From contig JAJUPC010000233.1 of assembly GCA_023614405.1 (NCBI GenBank), positions 248,001 through 312,000 on the forward strand: a stretch of DNA of 64,000 bases, given 5' to 3'. This DNA is from Avena insularis. Taxonomy: Eukaryota > Streptophyta > Magnoliopsida > Poales > Poaceae. The notes beneath the pieces are model-generated. The model made no database searches, was not told the DNA's origin, and saw only the letters and a program-made list of their open reading frames with translations. Both the position numbers and the translations under genes were made by a program. Each line of letters starts with the position of its first letter. Positions within the stretch are counted from its first letter, which is position 1. Positions 33,712 through 47,129 of this stretch are shown here, in pieces.

Positions 33712-34768
33712 CTACTCCATACCCATGTATAACCCTTGGTCCTCTTCCCACGCAAGACCCTCAAAGTCGTAAGATCTAATCTTAGATAGGTCCGCATAAC
33801 GATTTTCTAGGAACCGGAATCCCGAAAAAGGGTCTGCAATGGTGACATGCATCTCCAGGGTAAGTGTAGAGCGCTACAGTTGGACATCTCCATCAGTAGC
33901 ACCACGTATAGTTGAGAGGACAGACACATATCTGTCGGTGACGAAAACATCACTAGCGTAAGAATTCATGCCCCGGAGTTCCCCGAAGACATCAAATACC
34001 GAGTACGACCCTTCACCAAAGGCCAAACAACACCCTTCCTCTGTGCCCTCATCGACCCACCGAATGGTATGGTTCTGAAGGCTTGATGTAAACACCATCA
34101 ACAACAGGAACATTGTCACAGCTATAGAAGCCACTTTCTCGGTTGGTATATCCACCCTCAGGCGCTTGATAGCACCAGAGAAGGGGTGGTACAACCGGGT
34201 CTTGTACACCTGCACCCTCTATCATAGTACAAGGAGGCTGCCAGTTGTGCTACCGATATAAAAGCACCTTCCATAGAGAGGAGAAATAGAGATTCAGTCA
34301 AGGTAAGCAGATAGGGATTCAATCAAGGTAAACCATGCAGTCAAACCCTGGCCCACAAGTAGACGAAGAACAGAACATCAAAACAGATTTCAAGTAAATC
34401 TTGTAAATAGGCCAACGTGAGAAAGTAAATGCAAAAAAGGATCATATATATATACAGATGGATATCAAGAAAGCACCTACTAATAACTTAGCTAAAAAAA
34501 TTCTCAAGGTGGTGGATAGTTCTCATGTTCAGCGACCTGACGGCGGCATAGTCTACCAGATCATCCTCTGACAACTGGTCATCTAGAACAATCCAGTTGG
34601 CTGGCATAAAGAGCTCCTCCGTGAAGCCGTGCCAGGTGCTGCAGACTGCCCAAAAGGCGGCGTAATAGTCGAAGTCGTCCATCGAGAGGAAGATGTCATC
34701 TATATTTTGGACGAGTCCCTAAGGGATACTAGCCCACGACGACTCCTGCTTCTTCATGTAAGCCATGG
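33712..34768 (-). pseudogene. F-box-like (DUF295-type) protein pseudogene
   Basis: Read on the minus strand, ATG at 34768 opens MAYMKKQESSWASIP, then TAG, then DDIFLSMDDFDYYAAFWAVC and STWHGFTEELFMPANWIVLD. This resembles the F-box plus following segment of the large grass F-box/DUF295 family, which act as SCF ubiquitin-ligase adaptors. A second block from 34215 reads YHPFSGAIKRLRVDIPTEKV, CCLAFGEGSYSVFDVFGELR and VFVTDRYVSVLSTIRGATDG, then TAG at 33874 and on through FSGFRFLENRYADLSKIRSY to a stop at 33712. An intron-like gap of about 270 bases separates the blocks. At least two in-frame stops make it a pseudogene. Confidence 0.6.
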
Positions 34769-35449
34769 ATGATCATGTTCGTGTGGTCTTGGTCCTGTGA
34801 ACCGGCAGAGAAAGCAGTTACAAAGACACACATTTAACAAGGCCTGAGAATGTCAAGCGAAGCGTGTGAAAACGAGAAGACGACAAGCACAGAACAACTG
34901 CGAACGAGTTTCATGAAACTAGTAACAACCCACATGGGCACACATAGTCCTTATGGGGCAACGGACGTACACACACCAGCTTACGACTCCTGGGCAGAGA
35001 GATTTAATTCACTAAAAATCAGAAAATGGTCAATTAACTATAGGCTCCTGGTATATGATATATCTGGAAGTAACTTAGCCACGAGAATTGGAATTAGGTC
35101 AAATAAGTTCGTAGATTGGCCTAGAGAATTTTCTAAAGTCAGATCTGAACTAATTTTGTTATTTTTGCTACAGATAAACCAAGGCTCCACTTGCCATGAA
35201 ACTAATGCCACTTGAATGATATTTCAAATATATTCCATGGAAGTTGCATTCACTCCATTTAGTTGTGTGAAACTCCTATAGGGGATTGTTTAATGAAAAA
35301 GACACCTTCTAGTAATTTTATTGCCAGGAAATATATAATTAAAATTTGGTCAAAATTTTGGTACAACATGTTATAAAAAACACTAGAGTACCTACTAAAA
35401 TTTAGATCTGCAATTTTCAGGGATTTATCAATTTCATTTCGAATTAAAC
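34769..35449. other. Sequence between the F-box relic and the gypsy LTR fragment
   Basis: It may hold the former upstream region of the F-box relic and the truncated inner end of the LTR. The border between the two is not visible. The plus-strand open stretch at 34850-35215 shows no known motif. Confidence 0.35.
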
Positions 35450-38400
35450 AAACTAGCTATTTTTAGATCAGGTGAAATAAAGTAAAGAAAGAAAAAGAAT
35501 GGCGGGCCGAAACCAGACGTAGCTGGGCCGCACAACGCCAAAACGTCCCAACTGAAATCACCGGCGTGCGGGAATCAGGTTTAAAACCCGGTCTGGCGGG
35601 TCCTAGGGGTCAGTGTCCAAAGGGGGTGAAGGGGTATAGAGCGTTGCGGACCGTCAGATCTAGTGGCGATGGACGACCCACCTCTGTCTTCTTCCTCTAT
35701 CCATGGGAGACAGAACCCAAACCCTAGCTAGGGTTGGGAGTCACGGGGATCTCACATGGAGGTCTCTCGGGCGGCGGGGAGGCCATAGGGCGATGCGGCT
35801 TTCCCTTCCAAGCCCATCCATGGGCGGCTTCGATGGCTTTGGATCTGGGAGGCCGATGCCCACTTCCGCGTCCAGTAGCCAAGATCGAAAGCGCGATTTG
35901 GTCAACGATGGAGTGTCCCTGGAGGAGAGAGGCGAAGAGACGGCCTCTATCTCGAGGTTTTGAATGGACCCGAGAGTAGAAACTCTCCTCTCTAGGGAAC
36001 TTTAGGGATAGGGGCTCGAGGAGAGAGCTGTCAGGAGAAAGTGGGAGTGTCGGGAGAGTGAAAAGCAGAGGCAAGAGCGAGTGGTGTGCCTCTGGTCCCT
36101 TTAAACCGAAAGGGAGGGTCTATGGTAGACCACACTCATGGAGAGCAAGGGGAGATGGTGCTGGCCTGGGATTGGCCGAATGGGGCGGTGGGATGGTCAT
36201 GTTGGTGCCTGAGTATTGCAATGAGGCTATGAGGGAGGCGGTCCAGCAGCAACAATAGTTTTAAGAGCTAAACATGACACCCCACTTATCTCCTCTTCAT
36301 CCAAAGGTAAGATGACAAAGGGAGAGGGAAACTACTGGGATTACTACAGTATCTTTGACAGAGAGGAGGTAGGGTGCCATGGTGAAGTATTCTAAAAGTT
36401 TGAGGAAGGTTTGATTAGGTTTTGATCATAGTTTTCAATAATTTCAAATCTTAGCCATAAATATGATCATGAGGAACTTATTTATTTTTGATCTTGTCTA
36501 GATGGTTCAAGGGCACTGGTAGATATATATGGTCAAGTTACACCCTAGGGAATTGTTTCGGATTTTTCAGATAATTTTTTATCCACTTTATATCAATTAT
36601 CCAAATAGTGATGAATATGTTTTAATGAGTTCATTTGAGATTCTTGAATTGGACAAGTAGGGTTTTTGTTTTGAGATGGTACAAAATATGGATTCACACT
36701 TTGGATAATTTTCATAGAATTTATTGATGAAGAAAAGTATTTAAAACATTTATTTTCTTATTTCTCCCTTTAAGAGAATAGGCAAAAAGAATTAACTAAA
36801 CTCTTCAAAATATTTATTTTTGAAATGGGAATATAGGTTATGATATATAGGCCTCAAATGAGCCTGAAGTCGGAGGAGTGATTTGGAGAAATACAAACTT
36901 TCTTTTATAGCGAGAGTTTTTAAGTTTTTGTAAAGGAAAGGAATTAAATAATTTTTGGGTCAAAATAATTATGGATAAATTTGATAAATCTTTATATCCA
37001 AGGTAGATGATTTCCACATTATGTATCAATAATTTTAAACCTTGGGTTTTGAGAGGCAAACTTGATTTTGGGAGAAAACATGAATTGAGGGTAGAAGGAT
37101 GATCTTAGGGGATAATATTTTTATGCCACCAAAACCTTGTTGGATCTTGGAGCTCAGAACTCCCTTTGGGTCATGGGCTAGATGGATAGATAGACCAAGT
37201 TATATAGAACACCATGGTACAGAGGGTTGAGGATTATTAGGATAGATATTTCCTAGGATTGATGTTAAATTTTGAATAAAATAAGGATGCCAAAACAGAT
37301 TATCAAATAGCCTCCAAAATCATGTGGGTTTTAGAAGAACAGAGCTATAATTGAAACAAGTGAAGTAGGGATGGATATATCTTCATGATTAGAGCACAAA
37401 CATTCAAGGAGTTGGTCAAAATAATATAGCATAGAGATGTGAGCTTCTGACAAAGTAGGCTTGTTGATAAGATTTGCAGAAAATATTATTTTCTTGTCTG
37501 CAAAACCATCAAGAACAAGTGGGTTTGAGGATGATCTAACAAGTGAAAGAGTAGGCCTTGGTAGTCCTTAAGATGGTCTACAATATGGTTCAAGTGCATT
37601 TCCAAAATGCACATGGGTTGAGAAATAGAGAGGCTCAAAGATGAGACATTTATAACATTTCCATACTTTGCCATTTTTGGCAGATTAGTGGTTTTTGACT
37701 ATAACATAAGAGGGGACGATTTTGAGGGAATGCAATGTTCCAAACGTGGATGAGGTTTAAGTGTAGATTGACTAGAAAGTATCCATGCTTGTAGTTGGTC
37801 TTGATTGATTTTGAAACTTCTAGAAGGGATTAACTCTAAGTTGATCTAGTTAAGGGATTAGATAGTCACTTAGTGACAAGAGGTTAGATTAAGATTTGAG
37901 AACTTGCTTAGGGTTAGCATCCTTGGATTGGCTAGTTACTAGCGGATGATCTCCTAGGGTCTCTCAAATTTCCTAAGCAAACAAATCTAGACAACTAATC
38001 AAGGCAATTCATCAAACAGCAATTCAAGGCAACTCATTTTAGCAAGCAACTCCAACTACTACTAGGGTTGCCATAAAGCTTAGCTTGAGATAAGGATGGG
38101 TATTTCAAAAGGTTGGAGTTTGAGTAAAATGAAGGGCCCTTGGTACTTCCACCAAGAGTAGAGTTCAAAAGTTTTATAAAAGGTTTTGCAAAACCTAGAG
38201 ATGAGAGTAGTTGGAGGTTTTGTCTTGAAAACATAAGGAGATTATATCATATAGATCATATCTGAGTTTGCAAGGCATCTTGGCTCAGGTTTTGAAATGT
38301 TAAAACATTTGAGAATATGGGAAATACGCCAAGACAGTTTTGTTAAGTAGATTTTGTAAACTGAGGTGAAGGTAGAGGAGTATAACATATACTACACTTT

Positions 38401-38524
38401 CCGCTTCATGAACATAGAAAAACAAACAATCAAACAATGATCACTTAACAAGAACAAGTTTTTGTTCCCCCTGATTTTTGCCTTCTGTACAACAAATCAG
38501 GGTTGCTGAAAGCGGGATGTTACA
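35450..38524 (-). repeat. Truncated minus-strand gypsy LTR
   Basis: The right end, reverse complemented, opens TGTAACATCCCGCTTTCAGC, like the first element's LTR. It has the same plan in reverse: AT-rich outer part (36280-38500), then a GC-rich promoter-like part (35500-36260), then AT-rich sequence. The acidic and palindrome blocks and the TGTTGACA end are missing, so the inner part is lost. Open stretches in the GC-rich part (for example 35703-36258) are not genes. Confidence 0.5.
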
Positions 38525-38533
38525 AGGAGAAGG

Positions 38534-38620
38534 GTTACTCCTGTACCGCGGACCTTTGTACTACTCCTGTCACCCGTCGCAGGGAAACCTAGCTCTAGAG
38601 CCCGCTCTTCCCACCCCTAC
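38534..38620. repeat. 86-bp direct repeat, copy 1
   Basis: GTTACTCCTGTACCGCGGAC and on to CCACCCCTAC, repeated at 38828-38913 with a few substitutions. The copies are 294 bases apart. Confidence 0.75.
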
Positions 38621-38827
38621 GCCTCCCAACTCTAGCTCATCGGTAATCCTGTCACATGTCCTTTCACCCATCAGTTGTTAGAGACCTAGTACCCTAGCCG
38701 CATCAGGGGAGAATGAATAGCATGCGCCCGCATTGTCTGCCCCTCTGTCTCACACACCCTAGCTGTCCGGAAACCCTCGCGAGCATTTCCAAACACTACT
38801 ATAATATGAGTAGTTGGCCGAGCTAGT
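38621..38827. repeat. Degenerate repeat sequence left of the copia element
   Basis: Contains CCCTAGCTGTCCGGAAACCC at 38757, which recurs as CCCTAGCTGTCTGGAAACCC at 47151 right of the copia element. No gene is seen. Confidence 0.55.
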
Positions 38828-38913
38828 GTTACTCCTGCACCGTGGATTTTTGTACTACTCCTGTCACCCGTCACAGGGAACCCTAGCTCTGGCGCCGCTC
38901 TACCCGCCCCTAT
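38828..38913. repeat. 86-bp direct repeat, copy 2
   Basis: Second copy of 38534-38620. It ends exactly where the copia LTR begins. Confidence 0.75.
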
Positions 38914-40571
38914 TGTTGGAGATATGCCCAAGAGGCAATAATAAAGTGGTTATTATTATATCTTTAAGTTTATGATAAATGTTTACATCCCATGCTATAA
39001 TTGTATTAACCGGAAACATTAATACTTGTGTGTTTTGTAAACATAAAAGAGTCCCTAGTAAGCCTCTTGTTAAACTAGCTTGTTGATTAATGGATGATCA
39101 TGGTTTCCTGATCATGGGCATTGGATGTCGTTAATAACAAGATCATGTCATTAGGAGAATGATGTAATGGACACACACCCATAGTAAGCATAGCATAAGA
39201 TCAAGTCATTAAGTTCGTTTTGCTACAAGCTTTCAAATGCATAGTAACCTAATCCTTCGACCATGAGGTTATGTTAATCACCATCACCGGATGGGTACTT
39301 TGATGACATCAAACGCCGCTTCGTAACTAGGTGGTTATAAAGGTGTCATTGGGTATTCTGAAAGTATGTGTTGAAGCGCATGGACCAAGATTGGGATTTG
39401 TCCATCCATATGACGGATAGATATGCTCTGGGCCCTCTCGGTGGAATGTCATCTAGTTAGCTTGCAAGCATGTGACTAGGTCACAAGGGATGACATAACA
39501 TGGAACGAGTAAAGAGTACTTATCAGTAACAAGGAAGAACTAGGTATGGAGATACCGACGATCAAACCTCGGATAAGTAGAATATCGCGTGACAAAGGGA
39601 ATTGGTTTCGTATGTTAATGGTTCTATCGATCATGAAGTCATCGTTGAGTATGTGGGAGCCGTTATGGATCTCCAGATCCAGCTGATGGTTATTGATCGG
39701 AGAGGTGTCTTCATCATGTATGCATATTCACGAACCGTAGGGTGACACACTTAAGGTTCGAAGTTGTTTTAAGTAGATATGGAATATGCGTTGGAGACCG
39801 AATGTTGTTCGGAGTCTCGGATTGGATCCGGGACATCACGAGGAGATCCGGAATTGTTCGGATAATGAGATTCATATATTGGGGATCATTTTATAAGTTA
39901 GGAAATGTTCCGGAGTGTTTGTATGGAGATTCTAGAAGGTTTCGGAATGTTCTGGAAGGTTCTAGAAGATTTCTTGGAGTTTGCTTGAAAACCAAGAAAG
40001 GATCAAGGAGTCTTTGTGGGGCAAGACACGGATTCGTGGGGAGGAGGATTCTCCTCCTCCCAATCCGCCGGCCAGGAGGGGAGTCCTACTAGGACTCCTC
40101 CCATGGCGCCTCCTCCTTTAATAGAGGGAGGCGCCACCCCTGACCTCTCCATAACAAACCCTAGCCGCCTCTCTCCTCCTCCTTCGCTCTGCTCGGCTTA
40201 GGCGAAGCCTCAGAATCTCTACTCCACCACCACCACACCGTCGTGCTGCTGGGATTCCGTGGAGAAGATCTACTACCTCCGCTTTCATTTGGGAACTGGA
40301 GAGGAAGGTCTCCTTCGACTCACGCGTGTGACCGATCGCATGAAGCGTGGCGCCGGAAGGATCGTCCACACGATCTTGAGATCGGCAAGTGATCGACTAC
40401 ATCAACCCGGAGATCTAATCTCGTAATGCTTTCAGATCGACGAGGGTTAGTACAAATCTATCTCGTTGCACATATCTAATAGATTAGATCTTGGCTTTTA
40501 TCTAGATTAGATCTGGGTTTTGTTCGTTCTTGCGGTAGAAATTTTTTGTTTTCCATGCTACGAACCCATCA
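38914..40571 (+). repeat. 5' LTR of the plus-strand copia element
   Basis: 1658 bases, TG to CA. It differs from the other LTR at only scattered positions, such as 38931 (G/T) and 39059 (G/T), plus small indels in the GC-rich part around 40050-40350. Confidence 0.92.
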
Positions 40572-40572
40572 G

Positions 40573-40585
40573 TGGTATCAGAGCC
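40573..40585 (+). other. Primer binding site
   Basis: TGGTATCAGAGCC one base after the LTR end. Confidence 0.92.
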
Positions 40586-43500
40586 TTGTCTACACGTAGA
40601 TATGTTGCACGAGTAGAACACAATGGTTTTGTGGGCGTTGGTGCTCGTGCCGTCTTTTGCTTTGTGTACTTTGCATCTTGCGGTATGGTGGGATGAAGCG
40701 GCTCGGGCTAACCTTACATGTCATCGCACATGAGACTTGCTCCACGCTTGACGTGTAACTTGCTTTGCACAAGTGGCTTTGCGGGTGTCTGTCTCTCTCA
40801 CCATAGTATAGATCCAATCTACACTTTTGCACTTGATAGCACTTGTATCAACGTTGTGGTTCAGTTTCGTAGGTAAGATCCGTTCTTATTCGAAATCCCC
40901 AAACCACGTAAAACTAGAGGCGTCTAACTTGTTTTTGCAGGGTTTTTGTGATGTGATATGGCCATCATGTGATTGTGATTATATTTGATGTATGCAATGA
41001 TCCTTGTTGTAATATGGCAACCGGCAGGAGCCTAATGGTTGTCTTTAATTCTGTTAAGACCTGCGTGTCTATTCATCTTGTAATAGCTTTATTCCAAGTA
41101 GTTGTAATAGTTGCTAGTGATGATGGACAACCATGAAGCGGCGCCACTGACCTTGACGCAATGCTGGTGATGATGGAGATCATGTCCGTGCTTTGTAGAT
41201 GGAGATCAAAGGCATAAGAAGAAAGGGCCATATCATATCACACTAATTATGAATTGCCTGTGATGTTAATCCTTTATTCATCTTTTATTGCTTAGATCAT
41301 GACGGTAGCATTATAATATGATCCCTCTCACTAAATATCAAGAAATAAAGTGTTAGTCATTAGTAGGCACCGTTGCTAAGACTCGTCGTTTCGAAGCATC
41401 TCGTGATGATCGGGTGTGATAGATTCTACGTGTGCATACGATGGGTGCAAGCCAGATTTGCACATGCGGATACTAAGGTTAACCTTGACGAGCCTAGCAT
41501 GTACAGACATGGTCTCGGAACACGGAATACCGAAAGGTAAAGCATGAGTCATATGGATGATATGATGAACATGTTGATTGTTCGCCTTTAAAGCTACATC
41601 ATCTCACGTGATGATCGGACTTGGTGTAGTGGATTTGGTTCATGTAATCACTAAAACAACTCGAGGGATGTTATTTTGAGTGGGAGTTCATTTGTAATTT
41701 GGATTAGTCAAACTCAATTTATCATAAACACAATCAAAGTGAATTTGCATAGTTTGTTGTAGTCATTGGCATCCGTTCACCACCTTACGCTTAGTTATAG
41801 TTGAGATAGTAGAACTATAGAAATTCTAGATATTTGCTTTACGAACTGGTATTGTATTGTTTTGAGTGTCAATCTAAAGTTTAAAAGTCATATTGCAAAC
41901 TTTTAGCAAACTCCGTTTACTCTGTGAAGTTTAATAAATGATTAAATCAAGAGTAACAATTCCAGTGTTAGTATCTAATGTATCATGTTTGCCTCCATGA
42001 TTCTTGATACTCAAAAGATTGTTTTTAATATCAAGTTTATCTAAGAGCTGAAAGCGATGTTTCAGAAACCATCATATGTGAAAGGTATTGCGATATCTAA
42101 AACAATGTGTTGGTTACAACATGATAGAGTATATGTCCTCATATTTGATGAGAATTTGTGAAGGTTGGAGACGCTATTCGTCCTAATCCTCCAAAAGGTT
42201 TTGGAAAAGAAACATTATACTCGCAATTCACCTTTATAAGCTATATCAGCTTGATCATGAAAGTTGTCATGATAAGGATGAATAGAAGATGTAAGTAAAA
42301 TGTTTACTACACTAAAAGATTACTAAAGAATGGAATTTTGAAAGAATGCCAAACATTTGATGAAGGTGATCCACTTCAAAGTGCAAGTCCAAAGGTATTA
42401 GTATTTGACTATACACACTTTGTACTATGTGTCATGTGAATGACACCACTATTGATGTTGATAGATTCTTTTAAAAGAAAAGGAATTGTTGAAAGAGAAT
42501 CTATAAAATATTTGGCAGAAAAGAAAAGATTGGAGATGTCCAACTTAGGTATATAGAAGATACATGTTATGGCTGTATTCCTTGGTTGTTAAACAATGTG
42601 GTTCTGCGGTATTGGATACCGAATTGGTTGGTATGAAGTGTCATACAGGACAACACAATTCATGAACTGCAATGGCCTAAGTAACTAGCAAGAGAATATG
42701 TGATGATGTTCATCGAAAACAAACAAAGGGTTGTTGTGTTGCTCGTTAACATCAAAGCTTGCCTTCAAGATTTGTTTCAATAATTGTTATTTTGATCAGG
42801 TATTATGATGACAAAAGGTTGTTCAAATAATTACCGCATTCCATAATAGATGGATGATATACAAGTCTGGTTGGAGAAATAACGACCATAAAACTAATGC
42901 TAAAATGTCGCAAGACAAATGATTGAAAGATCACTTGTGAAGTGACATCGCCGTTTAAATTATATTGAAAGGGATACATGAAGAAACTCCATGTTGATGG
43001 ATTTTTAGAGTCTTTGATTTTGATCAAATGACGCTTGTGATACTTTCCTGGAGATAATTAAAACTCCGTTCGTAGGCCAAAAGAGGAACGAACGACTAAC
43101 TGAAGATTTGAGTGAGTATATGTATATACTTACTCAATAAGGAAGAAGTATGAAACATTTGAAAATGTTCAAAGGCTTTCAAGATGAAGTGGAAAATCAT
43201 TGTAACAAGAAAATAAAAAGTTTATGATTGGATCATAAAGAAAGATGTTTGAGTTACAAGTTTAGCAAAACACCTAAGATTTGAGGAATCGTTCCATGGA
43301 TTTGCATTTCCCAAAACACCATAGGAGTATGGAGTGTTCAAGATATGTAATGAAACCTTGTTTGACATGGTAAGATCAAAGGTGTCATTTATAAAACTGC
43401 CATTATATTTTAAAGATTAAAGCTTTAGTGACTACCGCTTTTACACTGAAAAGAGCTCCATCGTGATCCGTTGAAATGACACCATATAAGTCATGGTTTG

Positions 43501-45486
43501 GGATAAAACCCAGGTTGTCCTTTCTTAAATTTTTGGTATGCTACACATAAGTAAAATGTTTACAACCAAATTCGGATGAGCATGTCTTTGTAGGTTATTT
43601 CGAATAACCATTGGGTATTCCTCCATAACACCAAAGACAAAAGTGTTTGTCACTTAGAATGTCAAGTTTCTTGAGAAGGAATTTTTGGTGAAAAGTTAAG
43701 TGGGAGGACAATAGAACTTTGACAAGGTTGTTGAACCTTGGCTAATATGTGCTGAGTTGTGCAGCGTTGGTAAGTGTCCCGGAGGCAGCAACAATGCTCA
43801 TGGCTCACGTGCCTCAAAGGTTGTGGTCACGGAGATCTAAGTTCCTATTGAACCAAGTAGGTCGGGTAAGTAATCAAATGCTAAGATTTGAGAGTTAAAT
43901 AATTGTTGTTTGACAATGATGAACCGACTACATGCAAAGAAGCAATGATGGGCCCTGACTTCGTTAAGTGGCTTGAAGCCATAAAATCCATGATAATTCC
44001 ATACACGAGAAATCAAGCTTTGAATTTGAAAGACCCTCTGGAAAGGTGCAAGACCTTACAGTCATATATGGATCTATAAAGAAATAGACATGGATGTTTC
44101 ACATCTATGAAATAGTCGACATGTCGAAAAGAGTTTACGACAATGTTCAAGGAATTGACTATGATAAGATTTGATCTTTCATAGCGATATTTAGTCTGGA
44201 CGGATAAATGTAGCAACCACTACATATATTTTGGTATATGGTAGTTGAACAAACAAAACAAGTTCTTCTAATAGAATGGTTACCTAAGATGTGTCCATGA
44301 CACAATCCAAAGGGTTTTGTTAATTCAAAGGATGCTAAAAGAGTATGCAAAACTTCAATGGTTAAAGTGAGCATCGCGGAGTTGTAATCTTCACCGTGAT
44401 GAAACCGTTAAAAGGTTTAATTTCATCAGAGATGATGAAGATGTTTGCATTTTGCAAGAAATTAAGTGGGAGCGCTAAGACATATTTTTAATACATTATG
44501 TGAAAGACATATTGTTGATTAGAAATGATGTATCTTTTATTGACATAGGTTAAGAATTTCATTTCAATGAAAGACTTAGGCATAACCCAAGAATTAGGCA
44601 TCAATGTCTATATGGATAGATTGAGGCGCTAATATGGTTTTGCCAAATGTACATAGATAAGATGTTGAATGAGTTCAATATGGAAACAACAAGAAAGGTT
44701 CTTGACGCACGGAAAGGACTGAATCAAGATTCAAGTGTGTGGACATGAGATTCAAGTGTGTTGACACGAGATTCAAGTGTTTTGACACTTGGTGAAATCA
44801 CAAGAATATTTTGATCAATCATTCTTTGAGATGTACACATCCAGATATGTCCTATGCTCTAAATGTTATGAGCATATACCAGAATGACTCATAAGATGAT
44901 CATTGGACAATAGTAGGGATATTCCTATGATCTCTGGAAGAACTAAGAATATATTATTTATATAGTGGTGACAAATAGTTCATTGTAAATTGTTGCATTG
45001 GTACTAGTTTTGTCACAAATTAAGTTTATCTCAATTTAAACTATGGGTGGCACAATGTAATGGAAAGGAAGTTCCATAACGGATTTGGTTGAGTACCAAA
45101 GTTAAAACATTGTGACAGATACTACAACAAAAGGCTAAGTATATGACTGCTATTATAGCAGCAAATGAGGACATTTGCGTCAAGTAGTTTGTTATCAAAC
45201 TAGGTGTGGTTCATAGCGGGATAATACTATGAAGATACATTGTATGACAATTGTATCAACATGATTTAATCCCAAGGAACTAAATGTCTCACCAAAGGAC
45301 CAAATTTATACAATGCCATCTCATTAGAGAATGAGTAATACGTAGAGACGCAAGGACATGCAAATACACACGGACCTAGAAGTGTCAGATCCGAAGATTA
45401 TGTTTACCACTAGCAATAGTGTCTATACAACACCAGAAAGCCATAGGTGTTGAATGCACAAGTTATTAACTAGATTATTGACTCTA
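40586..45486 (+). pseudogene. Decayed copia interior (leader and pol traces)
   Basis: The first 1.2 kb is similar to the leader of the minus-strand copia element. Further on, pol can be recognised only in short pieces: MGPDFVKWLEAIKSM near 43950 (start of the RT region) and a catalytic-box trace reading YVKDILLIRNDV near 44500, with lysine in place of an essential aspartate. Near 45120-45180 and 45470 traces of RNase H and the tail are seen. Stops and frame changes are so frequent that none of these could be translated. No gag is recognisable. Confidence 0.7.
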
Positions 45487-45501
45487 GTGCAAGTGGGAGA
45501 C
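45487..45501 (+). other. Polypurine tract
   Basis: GTGCAAGTGGGAGAC directly before the 3' LTR, as in the minus-strand copia element. Confidence 0.85.
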
Positions 45502-47129
45502 TGTTGGAGATATGCCCAATAGGCAATAATAAAGTGGTTATTATTATATCTTTAAGTTTATGATAAATGTTTACATCCCATGCTATAATTGTATTAACCG
45601 GAAACATTAATACTTGTGTGTTTTGTAAACATAAAAGAGTCCCTAGTAATCCTCTTGTTAAACTAGCTTGTTGATTAATGGATGATCATGGTTTCCTGAT
45701 CATGGGCATTGGATGTCGTTAATAACAAGATCATGTCATTAGGAGAATGATGTAATGGACACACACCCATAGTAAGCATAGCATAAGATCAAGTCATTAA
45801 GTTCGTTTTGCTACAAGCTTTCAAATGCATAGTAACCTAATCCTTCGACCATGAGGTTATGTTAATCACCATCACCGGATGGGTACTTTGATGACATCAA
45901 ACGCCGCTTCGTAACTGGGTGGTTATAAAGGTGTCATTGGGTATTCTGAAAGTATGTGTTGAAGCGCATGGACCAAGATTGGGATTTGTCCATCCATATG
46001 ACGGATAGATATGCTCTGGTCCCTCTCGGTGGAATGTCATCTAGTTAGCTTGCAAGCATGTGACTAGGTCACAAGGGATGACATAACATGGAACGAGTAA
46101 AGAGTACTTATCAGTAACGAGGAAGAAGTAGGTATGGAGATACCGACGATCAAACCTCAGATAAGTAGAATATCGCGTGACAAAGGGAATTGGTTTCGTA
46201 TGTTAATGGTTCTATCGATCACGAAGTCATCGTTGAGTATGTGGGAGCCGTTATGGATCTCCAGATCCCGCTGATGGTTATTGATCGGAGAGGTGTCTTC
46301 ATCATGTATGCATATTCACGAACCGTAGGGTGACACACTTAAGGTTCGAAGTTGTTTTAAGTAGATATGGAATATGCGTTGGAGACCGAATGTTGTTCAG
46401 AGTCTCGGATTGGATCTGGGACATCACGAGGAGATTCGGAATTGTCTGGAGAATGAGATTCATATATTGGGGATCATTTTCTAAGTTAGGAAATGTTCCA
46501 GAGTGTTTGTATGGAGATTCTAGAAGGTTTCGGAATGTTCTGGAAGGTTCTAGAAGATTTCTTGGAGTTTGCTTGAAAACCAAGAAAGGATCAAGGAGTC
46601 TTTGTGGGGCAAGACACGGATTCGTGGGGAGGATTCCTCCCCTCCCAATCCAGCCCGGCCAGGAGAGGAGGAGTCCTACTAGGACTCCTCCCATGGCGCC
46701 TCCTCCTTTAAATAAAGGGAGGCGCCACCCCTAGACCTCTCCCATAACAAACCCTAGCCGCCACCTCTCCTCCTCCTTCGCTCTGCTCGGCTTAGCGAAG
46801 CCCTGCAGAATCTCTACTCCACCACCACCACCACACCGCCGTCTTCTGGGATTCCGTGGAGAAGATCTACTACCTCCGGCCGCTTGCTTTGGAACAGGGA
46901 TAGGAAGGTGCGCTTCGACTCCAACCGACGCAGACCGGTGACCGATGGCGCCGGAAGGATCGTCCACACGATCTTGAGATCAGCAAGTGATCGACTACAT
47001 CAACCCCGAGATCTAATCTCGTAACGCTTTCGGATCTACGAGGGTTAGTACAGATCTATCTCGTTGCACATATCTAATAGATTAGATCTTGGCTTTTATC
47101 TAGATTAGATCTTGGGTTTTGTTAGTTCT
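45502..47129 (+). repeat. 3' LTR of the plus-strand copia element, truncated
   Basis: Matches 38914-40571 up to GGGTTTTGTTAGTTCT. The remaining LTR end (CGGTAGAAATTTTTTG to CCCATCA in the other copy) is absent. The next 20 bases look like pieces of the LTR itself. Confidence 0.9.

Larger units (their letters stand above)
38914..47129 (+). mobile_element. Copia element with decayed interior and truncated 3' LTR
   Basis: LTRs at 38914-40571 and 45502-47129 flank a 4.9-kb interior. The LTR starts TGTTGGAGATATGCCCAAGA, related to but distinct from the minus-strand copia element, and ends CTACGAACCCATCA. The primer site and polypurine tract are intact, yet no reading frame over about 75 codons exists inside. 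Fragments of pol are recognisable, so this is a relative of Angela-type copia elements with dead genes. The 3' LTR lacks its last 45 or so bases, so no right-hand target duplication can be found. Confidence 0.9.

Noticed and set aside
34850..35215. 121-codon open stretch on the plus strand
   Set aside because: No motif, no codon-use sign, lies between the F-box relic and an LTR fragment. Kept only as an unannotated stretch.
35703..36258. Open stretches on both strands in a GC-rich part
   Set aside because: They overlap in several frames and the region is the promoter part of a truncated LTR.
40118..40369. Minus-strand open stretch, also 46731-46967
   Set aside because: Antisense to the promoter part of the copia LTR; no motif and not kept between LTRs.
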